Source of the DNA: Diploscapter coronatus
Lineage: Eukaryota > Nematoda > Chromadorea > Rhabditida > Rhabditidae
Reading direction: 5' to 3'
NCBI GenBank assembly: GCA_964036155.1
Contig: OZ038422.1
Span: forward strand, 1,364,001 to 1,428,000
Length of the DNA: 64,000 nt
Shown here: one piece after another, positions 35,037 through 44,545 of the stretch
How the letters are laid out: every line of letters starts with the position of its first letter
Numbering within the stretch: the first letter of the stretch is position 1
Program-made: the position numbers and the translations under genes
Notes under the pieces: model-generated
Told to the model about the DNA's origin: nothing
The model's input: the letters and a program-made list of their open reading frames with translations, nothing else
Databases searched by the model: none

Positions 35037-36491
35037 ATGTCATCGAAGAAAATATTGAAGCTCCACGCAAATGATAGTTCGATAAAATTAAATTCATCAC
35101 TGAAGGTTATAGGTAAGAGTACATAGTGCACTTTCAATTCAATATCAAATCTCTATCTTCAGTTAAAATATTACTGGATCGGCTTTATCAGGATTTGAAC
35201 GAATTTGCAAACTATTATAATCTTCAAGACCATAATTGCTTCAAAATACAATTGTCGAATAACATATCAATCGATGAGCATATAGAGGCTGTCGATATTT
35301 CGAATCAAGGTCAACTCGATTCTTGGATTCAGGAGAAGAACAAGTGAGCTGTTTTTGCTTGAAATGAAAGGCAACGTTGTAAACCGCACGATATGCGAAA
35401 TAGTGTGGGAAAAGGAGTTCTATCAGCCAATACCCTACCCTAACCATACACACTATTCCGCATGTCTTGATGTCTTGTGATATCGTGCGGCTTTCGAATA
35501 GTCAAATAAAAAGATCTAATATGCTTCAGTGATAAGAGCCATCTTCATCTCTGCATTGTCGAATTTCCAATTGGTGAAAGAACTCATGACAATGTATCAG
35601 TAGTTCATCTACCGTTAAATATTCGCCTTCCCGAAACGCTTGCCGAAATTAACTCGGACCCCAAGAAATCGGAATCACTCGGAAGTGTGCTTGGATGTTG
35701 GCTTCATGAAATTCTGCATTTAGTAAGAATATTGAAATTTTGAAGCTCAATATTCAACTTAGTTCGGCTGTTTCCATGCTTCTACAGGCATTATGTCAGG
35801 AACCATGAATATTTCTTCGTAAGTTATACTTTATGACTTTTTGCATTTCACACCCACTTTTCGAGGAAGATAGTAGGGGAGGGAGGCAGAGGGAAGGGAA
35901 AAAGTGAGTGTAGAATACAAGAAACCATATATTATATTTTATAAAGTATATATTTGATTCTCAGATGGTTATTATCTGAACCAACTGAAGATATCATCGA
36001 TCGAACCACAAAGCTGATATTGTGCTGCTCGATTTATTCGAATTCGTTTACGAATAGTAGTGATTCTATCAAAGGAAACCTGTCCAAAGAGTATTTACAC
36101 GTATCAAGCACGTCTGGAATTGCATTGATAGTCTGGCTGAATGGGTAAATTTCATTTTTAAAAGTATATACCGTTGATTGGAGAGAAAGTCGATATTCAC
36201 ATGCAGTAGCAATAAGAAATCGAACCTGTAGGAGCGAAATAGTGAGTCGCATAGAAGAGAAACGAAACGAATAGCGGAATAATTTTTGAATATCGACGTT
36301 CTCTACAATTAATAACATATATGTAATTATACTGCTTTCATTTTAGTACCGTCTACAAGCCCAATTATCAATTGTTGCCCGATCTCGCCAAAGAAGTCAA
36401 AGTTGCGTCTCTTTCCGATTCAAATACGTGGGATTGCGTGATGGTGTACGCTTCTGATGGAAGCAGTCGATATTTTGCACGATCTCAATAA
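35037..36491 (+). CDS. Unrecognised protein, six small exons
   Basis: Starts MSSKKILKLHANDSS at 35037. Exon 1 ends 35112 (phase 1), exon 2 is 35163-35343, exon 3 begins near 35530 with the donor after EILHL near 35722, exon 4 is a short FGCFHASTGIMSGTMNIS exon, exon 5 is near 35965-36145, and the last exon ends at TAA 36489-36491 (ASDGSSRYFARSQ). The phases of the first exons agree. The protein is soluble-looking, with no signal peptide, transmembrane segment or motif that I know. IR-C, IR-D and IR-B elements sit in successive introns, so most intron length here is repeat DNA. No function is proposed. Confidence 0.7.
35365..35500. repeat. IR-C element in intron
   Basis: ggcaacgttgtaaaccgcac ... 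gatatgcgaaatagtgtggg, then ccatacacactattccgcat and tatcgtgcggctttcgaatag. Confidence 0.85.
35841..35921. repeat. IR-D element in intron
   Basis: tgcatttcacacccactttt at the left mirrors aaaaagtgagtgtagaatac at the right. Confidence 0.85.
36172..36313. repeat. IR-B element in intron
   Basis: cgttgattggagagaaagtc at the left, cgacgttctctacaattaat at the right; gcgaaatagtgagtcgca inside. Confidence 0.9.
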
Positions 36492-36984
36492 AGTAGTTCG
36501 GAAAAATAAATATTTCACGCAATAAAAACACTTCAACAATTCAACTCGATAGTGAATTTTTTCACGTTTTTTGGTACAAAGTTGATGTTTCTAAATTTAA
36601 TTCCCCGCCAATTTTCTCTGCCTATTGACCTGCTCCCAATTCGGCGAATCTGGAAACTTGTGTGCTATGCTGGCAAAAGCCCCGTTTCCATTTTCCCTTA
36701 TCTGATGAAATTTGCGCACCTGCATCGATCCGCTGTAAAACGGCAATTGTAGGTTTCCGCGCGCCCCGGATATAACGAATTGAATTTTTTTGCTCGACCC
36801 TCACAAACCATTGATTATTGTTCGTTCTGATTTTTTAACCTCGACAACTCTGGATTCGCCACCATTTGCATAGCTGCTTTCGCTCCCATGGCCCCTACGA
36901 GAAAGGCCATATAAAAGACCGTTTTTCGACGTGCCACGAGTCAAATGTAACGCGACACTTACGGCTCAATCGCGCTGAATTGCA
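36492..36984. other. Intergenic, 3' UTR and promoter
   Basis: 493 bp between two plus-strand genes. An aataaa lies at about 36506 just after the upstream stop codon, so polyadenylation is probably close by. The remainder should hold the promoter of the TSP1 gene. No repeats recognised. Confidence 0.5.
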
Positions 36985-38053
36985 ATGCAGCTTGTAAGCC
37001 GTCCATTTTAAGCTTTTTTTTTTTGTTAAAACTCATCTTCGACATTCTGCAGAAGTTCGCATCGTTGATCGTCTTGACTCTGATCGGATCTGGGAGTTGC
37101 GCTGGAACGTGGTCCACCTGGGGAGCAACGTCGTCGACTTGCGGAGTTCGTTAGCGAAATCTGCTTCGCAGACAATTCCTAATCTTCAGAGCTGCCCAGC
37201 CGGAACCGTCAAGTGGGGCCGAACACGCACATGCATCCCCGATGCTCCTGGAGCCACTTGCGCGTAAGTTCACTTATCGTCGGAATGACTTGAACGAAAT
37301 TGTCTGTGTCCAGCGGAGACCGCGTTGAGTGGACCCAATGCATGAGCACCACCACGACCCCGCCTCAGACCACAACAACAAAACCACCGACGACCGCAAG
37401 TAGGTTTTGAGTTCATAACTTCATAGGTTATTGTTGATGCCCAAATCTGGGAGATCGAAAATTAGAGGGAGAAAGAATGGGGATTTAGGTCAGTCTCTCC
37501 TTTTAGCGTGTTATTTCTCGATTTTCTAACCACTAAAAACAATTGTGCACCACATTGCACACCCCTCCCAGATTCCGGCATCAACATTACAGCTGATTTC
37601 AGACGGATGCGACCAATGGGGACAGTGGGGAACGTATGGGGCCTGCTCGAAGGACTGCGGAAACTGCGGAAGAAGAACGAGAACCAGAACTTGCGACTCG
37701 CTGGCTACCTGCCCAAGCGTTCCTTGCACGTACGTAGTTTTAAGATGCGAAAATTTGGGTCCCCTGTATTTACAGACGGATAGGGAGGGTAGTGAACGTA
37801 GAAAAAGCGGGGAAATAAGAAAAGAGCCGTCTGTAAATACACGAGGTCTAAATTTTCCCATATTCTGAATTTCAGCGGTAACGCGACCGAGGAAGACCCA
37901 GCTATCTGCGGAGGAAACGACGTCTGCAAGGCTGAAGGTGGCTACGTTCAGCCCAACTGCTGTGCTGGAGTTAAGGTATGCTCTAAATACCTGAGTAAAT
38001 TGCTGAAATTCGCGACTTTAAAGGTCTACTGTAGTTACCACCTTATTTTCTGA
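36985..38053 (+). CDS. Small secreted thrombospondin type-1 repeat protein
   Basis: Exon 1 encodes only M-Q-L (36985-36993). It joins 37053-37145, which completes a signal peptide (KFASLIVLTLIGSGSCAG) and starts the first TSP1 repeat (TWSTWGATSSTCG). Exons 37190-37263 and 37314-37399 finish it (KWGRTRTC, DRVEWTQC) and add a Thr/Pro-rich linker. Exon 37603-37729 carries the second repeat (CDQWGQWGTYGACSKDC, RRTRTRTC). Exon 37876-37975 is Cys-rich (DPAICGGNDVC, QPNCCAGVK). All phases agree over 163 codons. After 37975 the frame either splices at gtatgc to an exon I did not find, or reads on 25 codons to TGA at 38051 inside an IR-F element. WxxW and Cys patterns predict an extracellular, possibly C-mannosylated protein. 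Role unknown. Confidence 0.8.
37429..37589. repeat. IR-E element in TSP1-gene intron, TA-flanked
   Basis: TA-ttgttgatgcccaaatctgg at the left; ccagattccggcatcaacat-TA at the right. Internal gcaccacattgcacacccct is shared with the copy at 23.3 kb. Confidence 0.9.
37744..37865. repeat. IR-H inverted repeat in TSP1-gene intron
   Basis: Left arm gcgaaaatttgggtcccctg then tatttacagacgg; right arm ccgtctgtaaatacacgagg then tctaaattttcc. Only one copy seen in this window. Confidence 0.8.
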
Positions 38054-38097
38054 GAAATAGTATGGAGAAGAGAAAAAGGCGGTAACTACAAGGGGCC
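38022..38097. repeat. IR-F element, short form
   Basis: ctactgtagttaccacctta at the left and ggcggtaactacaaggggcc at the right, around gagaaatagtatggagaag. Confidence 0.85.
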
Positions 38098-40043
38098 ATT
38101 CTAAACGATTTATTCTCCTAATTAAAGTTCATAATTCGAGCTTTAAGCTGGAAACCAAGTTGAAAGCCATATATGTGGCAAATAACAAAAAAGGCATTCA
38201 TTTAACAGCCATAAAGAGCAATTTGCTTCCGCATTCTAAACGAAAAATGCTTTGTGTAAAGATAATGTTTAGCCTTTTATTTGAAATATTTAGACACTGG
38301 ACCGTGTCGCTCGAACATATAAATGCGTCATGTAAACTACGCCAGAAGAAAACTATTGAACCCTTTTTTCGATCTACGATTTATATAATTTAATAATCTA
38401 TTGCCATTTCATTATACTGTGATATTCCATGTTTATTACTTGTTACGTACAAAAATCTCAGCGAACTCGTGTTTTTTTTTTTTGCTTTTGCCATATTTCA
38501 CATTTTCTCATGCTCATTTTATGTTGTTCATCATTTTCTCCAATATTTTCATACCGTGTGCGTTCAGTGATACTCATATGATAAACGTTCGTGTATATAG
38601 TATGGCCAAAAATATGCGATGTCCTTTCTTCGATGGTAATAATAAATTTCAATTTGTTGACAGACCCATACACTAATTATTATTGAAATAAACCCCTATT
38701 TATAAATGTGTATGCAAGCTGACCAGAAAACATCGCCCTTTGTGAAATAATGTAGTCGGGCTATTTATCTGCGGTAGCTGACTTATTACGTAGAAATCAC
38801 AAGTCGGTCTTTGTTAAATGTCGCAGAATATCAAACGCTTGATTATCTGAAAGCCCATTTTCCAGATTCTAAACCTTTAAAAATTTCCACAACGATTCAT
38901 CCTGCGCGAAGCTATGGCCATTTGAAGCGAGTGCGTTTATCCCTCCTTTCTTCCCAATTCCACTGTCGAGCTATTCCTCTTGTTCTGCAGGTGTATTTGA
39001 GAACCTTCAATTTTGCTTGGACTAAATTATTTTTGTAGAATTTTCGCTAGAAATCGATTGGAGAAATAAGCTCAATGATTTTATTTATTCAAATTCGAAA
39101 TGGAGCGAATTTCCGTAAAAAATACTGCCTTTTGGTAAAACTTTGATACAAAAATCGAAGTTACTCGAAAAAACTATTTTTGTTTTTACCAAGATAGGTT
39201 TTCGAATATGCTCTACAAAATTAGACCTGTTCAAGAATTATGCAAAACTCTACAACGGTAGTACTATACCGTCCTGTGTTTATTATACAAATTTCGTTAG
39301 GTGATTTATAGTGAAAAATGCATCTCTATGAAAGGAATAACTCTTGTTTACATTGTTTTTATGAAAAATAATGTTTTCTGATAAAATCGGCTTTCAACAG
39401 TTTTGCGTTAGCTCGGCGGTTTTTGTTCCCTTTTTCAAAGGCAAACTGAGCGTGGCTTGTGGTCCCTACTTATTATGTACTTCTGAGAACTCACCGATAT
39501 TTTTCCGAACAACAACTTTGGACGTTTCTCACAATTTCTCCCGATTTGTTTCTTTACTGCTTTCCTTCATTTTTCTTCCCCCCTACCTTTCTTCGTCGCG
39601 CGTATTTTTGTCCAGTTTGTTTGTGTCGTTTCTCTGCGTGTCTGGCTTCTTTTTCACTCTCAAATATTCTCACTATTTCCAAGTTGTTTACGTCGAATCG
39701 AGTGTATGGTGTCTGCCGTGTCTGGCGCTCTAGACACTCCTCTCCTCTCCCCCACTACTTCTCTATCAACGGTCCTAGGGCTATATTATTCTATTTTGTG
39801 ATATTATATCATTAATATATGCGTTTTTTAATCCAGTTTCACCTTATACCCCTTAAATATCGATATTTTAGCGGTCATTTCGAGTTTTTTTCTCGTATAG
39901 ACGATATTTTACGCTATTTTCCCAATCAAAACAACCTCCTTTCAATGTTCGGCTTTCGAAATAAGGCAACATCACGCAGGCTGTTTATTTCATGTATCGT
40001 TTTAGGGCTTTAATCATAATATTGCCGACCCTATTTGCTCAGA
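38098..40043. other. Intergenic region between TSP1 gene and pdk-1; nothing recognised
   Basis: AT-rich. The ORF at 39371-39733 is Ser/Phe/Leu-rich, runs through pyrimidine-rich DNA and has no support from splice sites or homology. The last few hundred bases are presumably the pdk-1 promoter. A tgctcag acceptor lies just before the pdk-1 ATG. Confidence 0.55.
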
Positions 40044-43000
40044 ATGGACTCTGTAATGCGTATTTGGCGGTCGTTAGGTAGCGTGATTGAGTTTAGAAAG
40101 AAGTCAAAGCATCGGAACAAAGAGGGAACTTGTACGGTGAGTTATTACACATTCGAAATATTTATTACCTTCTATACATTATTAATATAATTTAAACATA
40201 CTTCAGCAATGCCAAAACGGAACTGCCTGTACCTCATCCAAGCACTCGTGTTCTGGCTCTACAGCAGCGGGGAAACTAGATTTGTGGCTAAATGAGCAGA
40301 GACAAAATTTGAATGGCAAATTTGATATAACTGATGTTTCTTTAAATGATATACAATTCATACGGTCTATTGGGGATGGGTCCTTCAGTACTGTAAGTAT
40401 CTATTTTCAAATATTTATTTTGAGAAGAAAACAAACAAATTTAGGTCTACAAGGCAAAAGACGTGAAGCGGAATTTGATTATAGCTATGAAGGTAACTGA
40501 TTTTTTTATTACCTTTGTTCCGAGTTTACTGATAATTTCTCAGATAATTCAACGTACCCATATCGAACGGCACGATAAAGTTGCCGCGATTGAACGTGAA
40601 AGGAATATTCTTCACTATTTGACATACGAAAAGGGCGGAAATTGCTTCGTGCCCTCGCTCTACGCGACTTTTCAGAATGATTCATACATTTGTAAGTCTA
40701 ATCATAACTTCCTACTGATAACGAAAGATAATGAGTGAGAGTTATCATGTTTTCCACATTTTAGAGCAAAAATATTAGTCAGTGTCTTTAAAATGAAGAC
40801 GAGCAACAATATTTCGATAAATTAAGGATAGAACCTGACTTATTGAGAAAAATTGTAATGATAATAATGGCTTCCTGTATTCCACACCCACTTTTTCCTT
40901 TTCCTCTACCTCCCTTCCCTATTCTCTTCTCACAAAATGGGTGTGGATATGGACTGCAAAAAGCTGATAATAATATATTTTAAAAATTTAGTCATTGGGA
41001 CTTCATTCGCTGAGAAAGGCGATATGGCCGGAGCGTTGAAATTCTTCGGATTCTTCGACGTTGCAACTACGAAATTTTTCGTCGCTGAAATTATCGCTGC
41101 TCTGGAATTCATTCATGGGTATTCGTTTTTCAATTTTCCTTTAAATAAATTTAAGCTTTCTAGATATGGTATAATTCATCGAGATCTAAAGCCAGCCAAT
41201 ATTTTGATAAAAGGAGATAGCCACATAATGATAACCGACTTTGGAAGCGCTAATATGACAAAAGGTGAGTCAAATATATATTTTAAAATTACTTTAAAAC
41301 ATATTTAAGATATGCCTATCATATTCAAAAACTCCCCAAAATCTTCTTCGAATGGAATAAAACAAATCGCCAACAATGATAAATCATCAGATAATCAATT
41401 ATCTTTAACAATGGCTGAAAATGACGAGAGTGGAAAGGAAAACCATATCAATTCCGAATCGCAATCTTCGAATTCGTCATTTGAAAAGGATAACGAAAAT
41501 GATGGTATATTATAAAATGTGACAATTCGGGAACCGCGAAACCACGAGACACGATACATCGAGAAATAGTGTGAGAAAAGAAAGCCTACCATCCCCCATA
41601 TCCTACCTTAGCTCTATACTATTTCACCTATGTTTCTTGATCTCGTGGTCTCGCGGTTTCCAAATAGTCTTAAAATATATATATTTTTAGTGTACCAATT
41701 TAAAGGTATCTAATTTAAGAAAACGAAGCAACCGAACGCCAAAGACGCTCTACATTTGTTGGCACTGCTCAATACGTCAGTCCTGAAATGCTCAGCGGAG
41801 AGGAAATTAATGAGGGGTATTGTTAATATCGAAATCTGGGAGGTCGAAAATGAGAGGAAAAAAGAAGCGATTTTAAGCCAGTCTTTCTTCTTTTCTCGTG
41901 CTGTTTCTCGCTTTTTTAACCACTAAAAATAACTGCACCGCTTCGCACATCTCCCAAATTTCGGCATAAACAATAAATCAATTCTATTGCTAAATATTAC
42001 CATATTATTTTTTTTTATTTTAGAGTTGATATCTGGGCCCTCGGATGCATTATCTACCAGTGCTTATGTGGTCAAGCGCCTTTTCGCGCTGTGAACAATT
42101 ACCACCTGATGAAGAAGATCCAGTCACTCAATTATAAATTCCCACATGACTTCGACGCTCAGGCACAGGATTGTGTGGAGAAGATACTGGTTCAAAAATG
42201 GCTTTAAATTCAAAATACCGAATAAAACTAAGGTTGTGGACGCTTCCAAACGCTTGGGGGTCGTATCTTTGCAAGAACTCAAGCAGCACTCGCTCTTCGA
42301 GGGAATTGACTGGTCCAAATCCCTGCAGACAGTTCCTCAAAGATTGATCGATTACACTCCTAAAGCTGGTAGACCAAGGATTGTTTTTTTCTTGACACAG
42401 AAAAAATTCCAGGACCCGATCCGGACCCGAAAGATCTCGAATTGGGATTCAATGAGAAAATCATGCAGAACATTATGAATATGGAGCGCTCCGACGGAAC
42501 TGACGAGCTCGGATTGTAAATTCTTTTTTCGAATTCCTTTTTCTAATTCTTCTTTTTTCAGAATGAGGAATGTTGACTTCGAGAAATTCCTGCCGAATGG
42601 GGTCTCGGATGACGATCAGTTACAGACTTTTTCTGGATCATATAATTGTTTTCTGATTTAGTGAGCATCTAACGAAGCTGTTGAATGCAAAGAAGGCTGC
42701 TGCAATTCGGGAGAAGAAATTAGAGAAACAGCGAAGGGAGCACCCCTACCACAAGTAATTTTAGCAGGATTTCAAATCTGTGTCATTGCTAAATATAGAT
42801 ATAAGTGCATTATTCTTCTTATGGTAAGATATGTAGAGAGACTACTGCAATTTAGCAATGTAGCAGACTTTCAGAGCTGTTTTAATCGAGATCCTAGGAT
42901 GATCCGTTATTTCATTGTTCAAATCCAATCTTAACTTAATCCTCCTTTCTCCGTTTCCACGTTATTTTGCTTGCAGATTTGTGAATGATAATCTCATCAT

Positions 43001-43756
43001 CAAAGCGGGGCTTCTCGACAAGAAGCGCGGCCTCTTCGCGAAGCGCCGAATGTTTTTACTAACCGAGGTAGACATAACAAATCTTCAAAAATAACACAGA
43101 CTTGCAATGCTTCAGAGTTTTTTTTTAATGGACGGGCATATTTGCTCTCCCTTTCTTTCCTTTAAAAAGGGAGAAAGGTCACGTCCACTAAACCATGCAA
43201 CATTGCATAGACCATGCTTCCTATTGAAGCCACAATAGCTTGAAAATAGATCGAAAAAAGAGATAATTCAGGGCCCCCACTTCTACTACGTCGATCCTGC
43301 AGAAATGTGCCTGAAAGGAGAGGTGCCTTGGTCGCCCTGCATGAACATCGAGGCGACCAGCTTCAGGACGATCCAAATTCAGACGGTATGAGGATAAACT
43401 CCTATCAGATGACATTTGATGTCCTGAATTTAGCCTGACCGAGTTTATTTCTTGTTCGACAACGATAGACGCTCAGTCGAATGGGTTCAAACTTTGAACA
43501 AAGTGAAGACTACATATGCAGAAACGATAAAGAAAGTCTACGATAAAGCCATATTGGAGGACAACTTTGAAACCATTTACGGCAAGAAACGATCTGAAAA
43601 GGTATACTTTAAAATAAAAGTCACCAATTTGATTTAAAATTTTAGGAACTCGAAAAACTGCTTCGAGAGAAGCGAAAAAAGCGCGAAAAGGCTGAACAAC
43701 GCCAGAAGGAACTTGAAGCTAAGCAGTCGAAAAAAAAGAAGAACCAGATCCTCTGA
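40044..43756 (+). CDS. pdk-1: 3-phosphoinositide-dependent protein kinase 1 (PDK1), kinase plus PH domain
   Basis: AGC kinase that phosphorylates the activation loop of AKT, SGK and related kinases, recruited to membranes by PtdIns-3-phosphates. It starts MDSVMRIWRSLGS. The glycine-rich loop is GDGSFSTVYKAKDV and the nucleotide lysine is in LIIAMK. RERNIL carries the helix-C glutamate, and IIHRDLKPANILI and ITDFGSAN are the catalytic and metal loops. TFVGTAQYVSPEML is the activation segment (Thr at the position of human Ser241), then VDIWALGCIIYQ. The PH domain near the C-terminus reads GLLDKKRGLFAKRRMFLLTE ... PHFYYVDP ... RVYFLFDNDRRSVEWVQTL. A Lys/Glu-rich tail ends at TGA 43754-43756. Between DFGSAN and TFVGT there is an insert of about 65 mostly polar, Ser/Asn/Asp-rich residues, absent from the human enzyme. 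Introns hold IR-D, IR-C, IR-E and IR-I elements. One 45-bp intron uses a gttcaa donor. Confidence 0.95.
40875..40950. repeat. IR-D element in pdk-1 intron
   Basis: tgtattccacacccactttt at the left, cacaaaatgggtgtggat at the right. Confidence 0.85.
41520..41672. repeat. IR-C element in pdk-1 intron
   Basis: ggaaccgcgaaaccacgaga ... gaaatagtgtgagaaaag, then ctatactatttcacctatg and a right arm tctcgtggtctcgcggtttcc ending near aaatagtc. Nearly identical arms occur in the copy at 59.6 kb. Confidence 0.9.
41818..41975. repeat. IR-E element whose left edge forms a pdk-1 splice donor
   Basis: TA-ttgttaatatcgaaatctgg at the left; ccaaatttcggcataaacaa-TA at the right. The exon before it ends at 41816 and the donor reads G-TA-TTGTTAAT, so its TA is the element's target-site flank. 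Confidence 0.9.
43103..43208. repeat. IR-I element in pdk-1 intron
   Basis: tgcaatgcttcagag at the left, aaaccatgcaacattgca at the right; inner arms ctccctttctttccttt and aaaagggagaaagg. A second copy is at 61.0 kb. Confidence 0.7.
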
Positions 43757-44545
43757 CTTTGATATGTTTGTTTTTTCTTTATAAAATAGGTAGATGTTAG
43801 GATATCCTCAGCTTTCACTGAAAATGCCTCACTCCGATTATTCGATTGATGAATTTGAATATATTGTTGATCAAGTTCAGACCTAGAACGGAACATAAGC
43901 CAAAATCTCCGAGAGTACCCGCTTTGAGTCAAACTATTTTCTAAAAACTTGTGTGTCGACTCGCTCAATATACTATAAATGTCTATAGAAAAATTACCCG
44001 TTTGGGGCCCCCGTCCAAGATGTATCATTCTGGCTGAGGGTCTGCCCCGGGTCTGACAGCTGATTTCTGAAATCAACGATAGGTCGACCTTTTCAAACGC
44101 GCTGCCTTGGCACTTCGCCTTCAATTCATTTTTAACAAGAAATTCATTTTCAAATATACTCCTTGTGATATATCATGAATGTGACTCCATACTCAAATCA
44201 ATAATCATTTAGAAGTGCACAAATACCCTAAAAGGATATGTTTATTGGGCATTCTCATATTAAAGGATACATATATAGTTTGTTGATGATGATGATGTAT
44301 ATAAAATAATATATTAATCCTAATAAATTTGTGACCTACAACTATCACATTGTACTTGAAAGAAAGAGATATTGATTTAATCAGTCTGATGTGGGGCTAC
44401 AGTTGCTACTTTTTGCCCTGTGTATTTCTCCAAATATGCTGCATGTTTCTTCAGCACTGTCCGTACGCTCTCATTTCTGAAGTAGCATACAAATTAGCGC
44501 AATTTATCGAAATTCAACTACCGATTAGGCGTATCAGGCTCGGTT
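43757..44545. other. Convergent 3' ends of pdk-1 and the coiled-coil gene
   Basis: No coding signal. The short ORFs here are on the antisense of the pdk-1 end or in AT-rich sequence. It should contain both 3' UTRs; aataaa-like signals are present. Confidence 0.5.

Noticed and set aside
37526..37861. 111-codon minus-strand ORF over the TSP1 exon
   Set aside because: Antisense shadow of the second TSP1 exon and flanking IR-E/IR-H repeats.
39371..39733. 120-codon ORF on the plus strand upstream of pdk-1
   Set aside because: Phe/Ser/Leu-rich, T-rich source sequence, no homology recognised; not joined in phase to the pdk-1 start.
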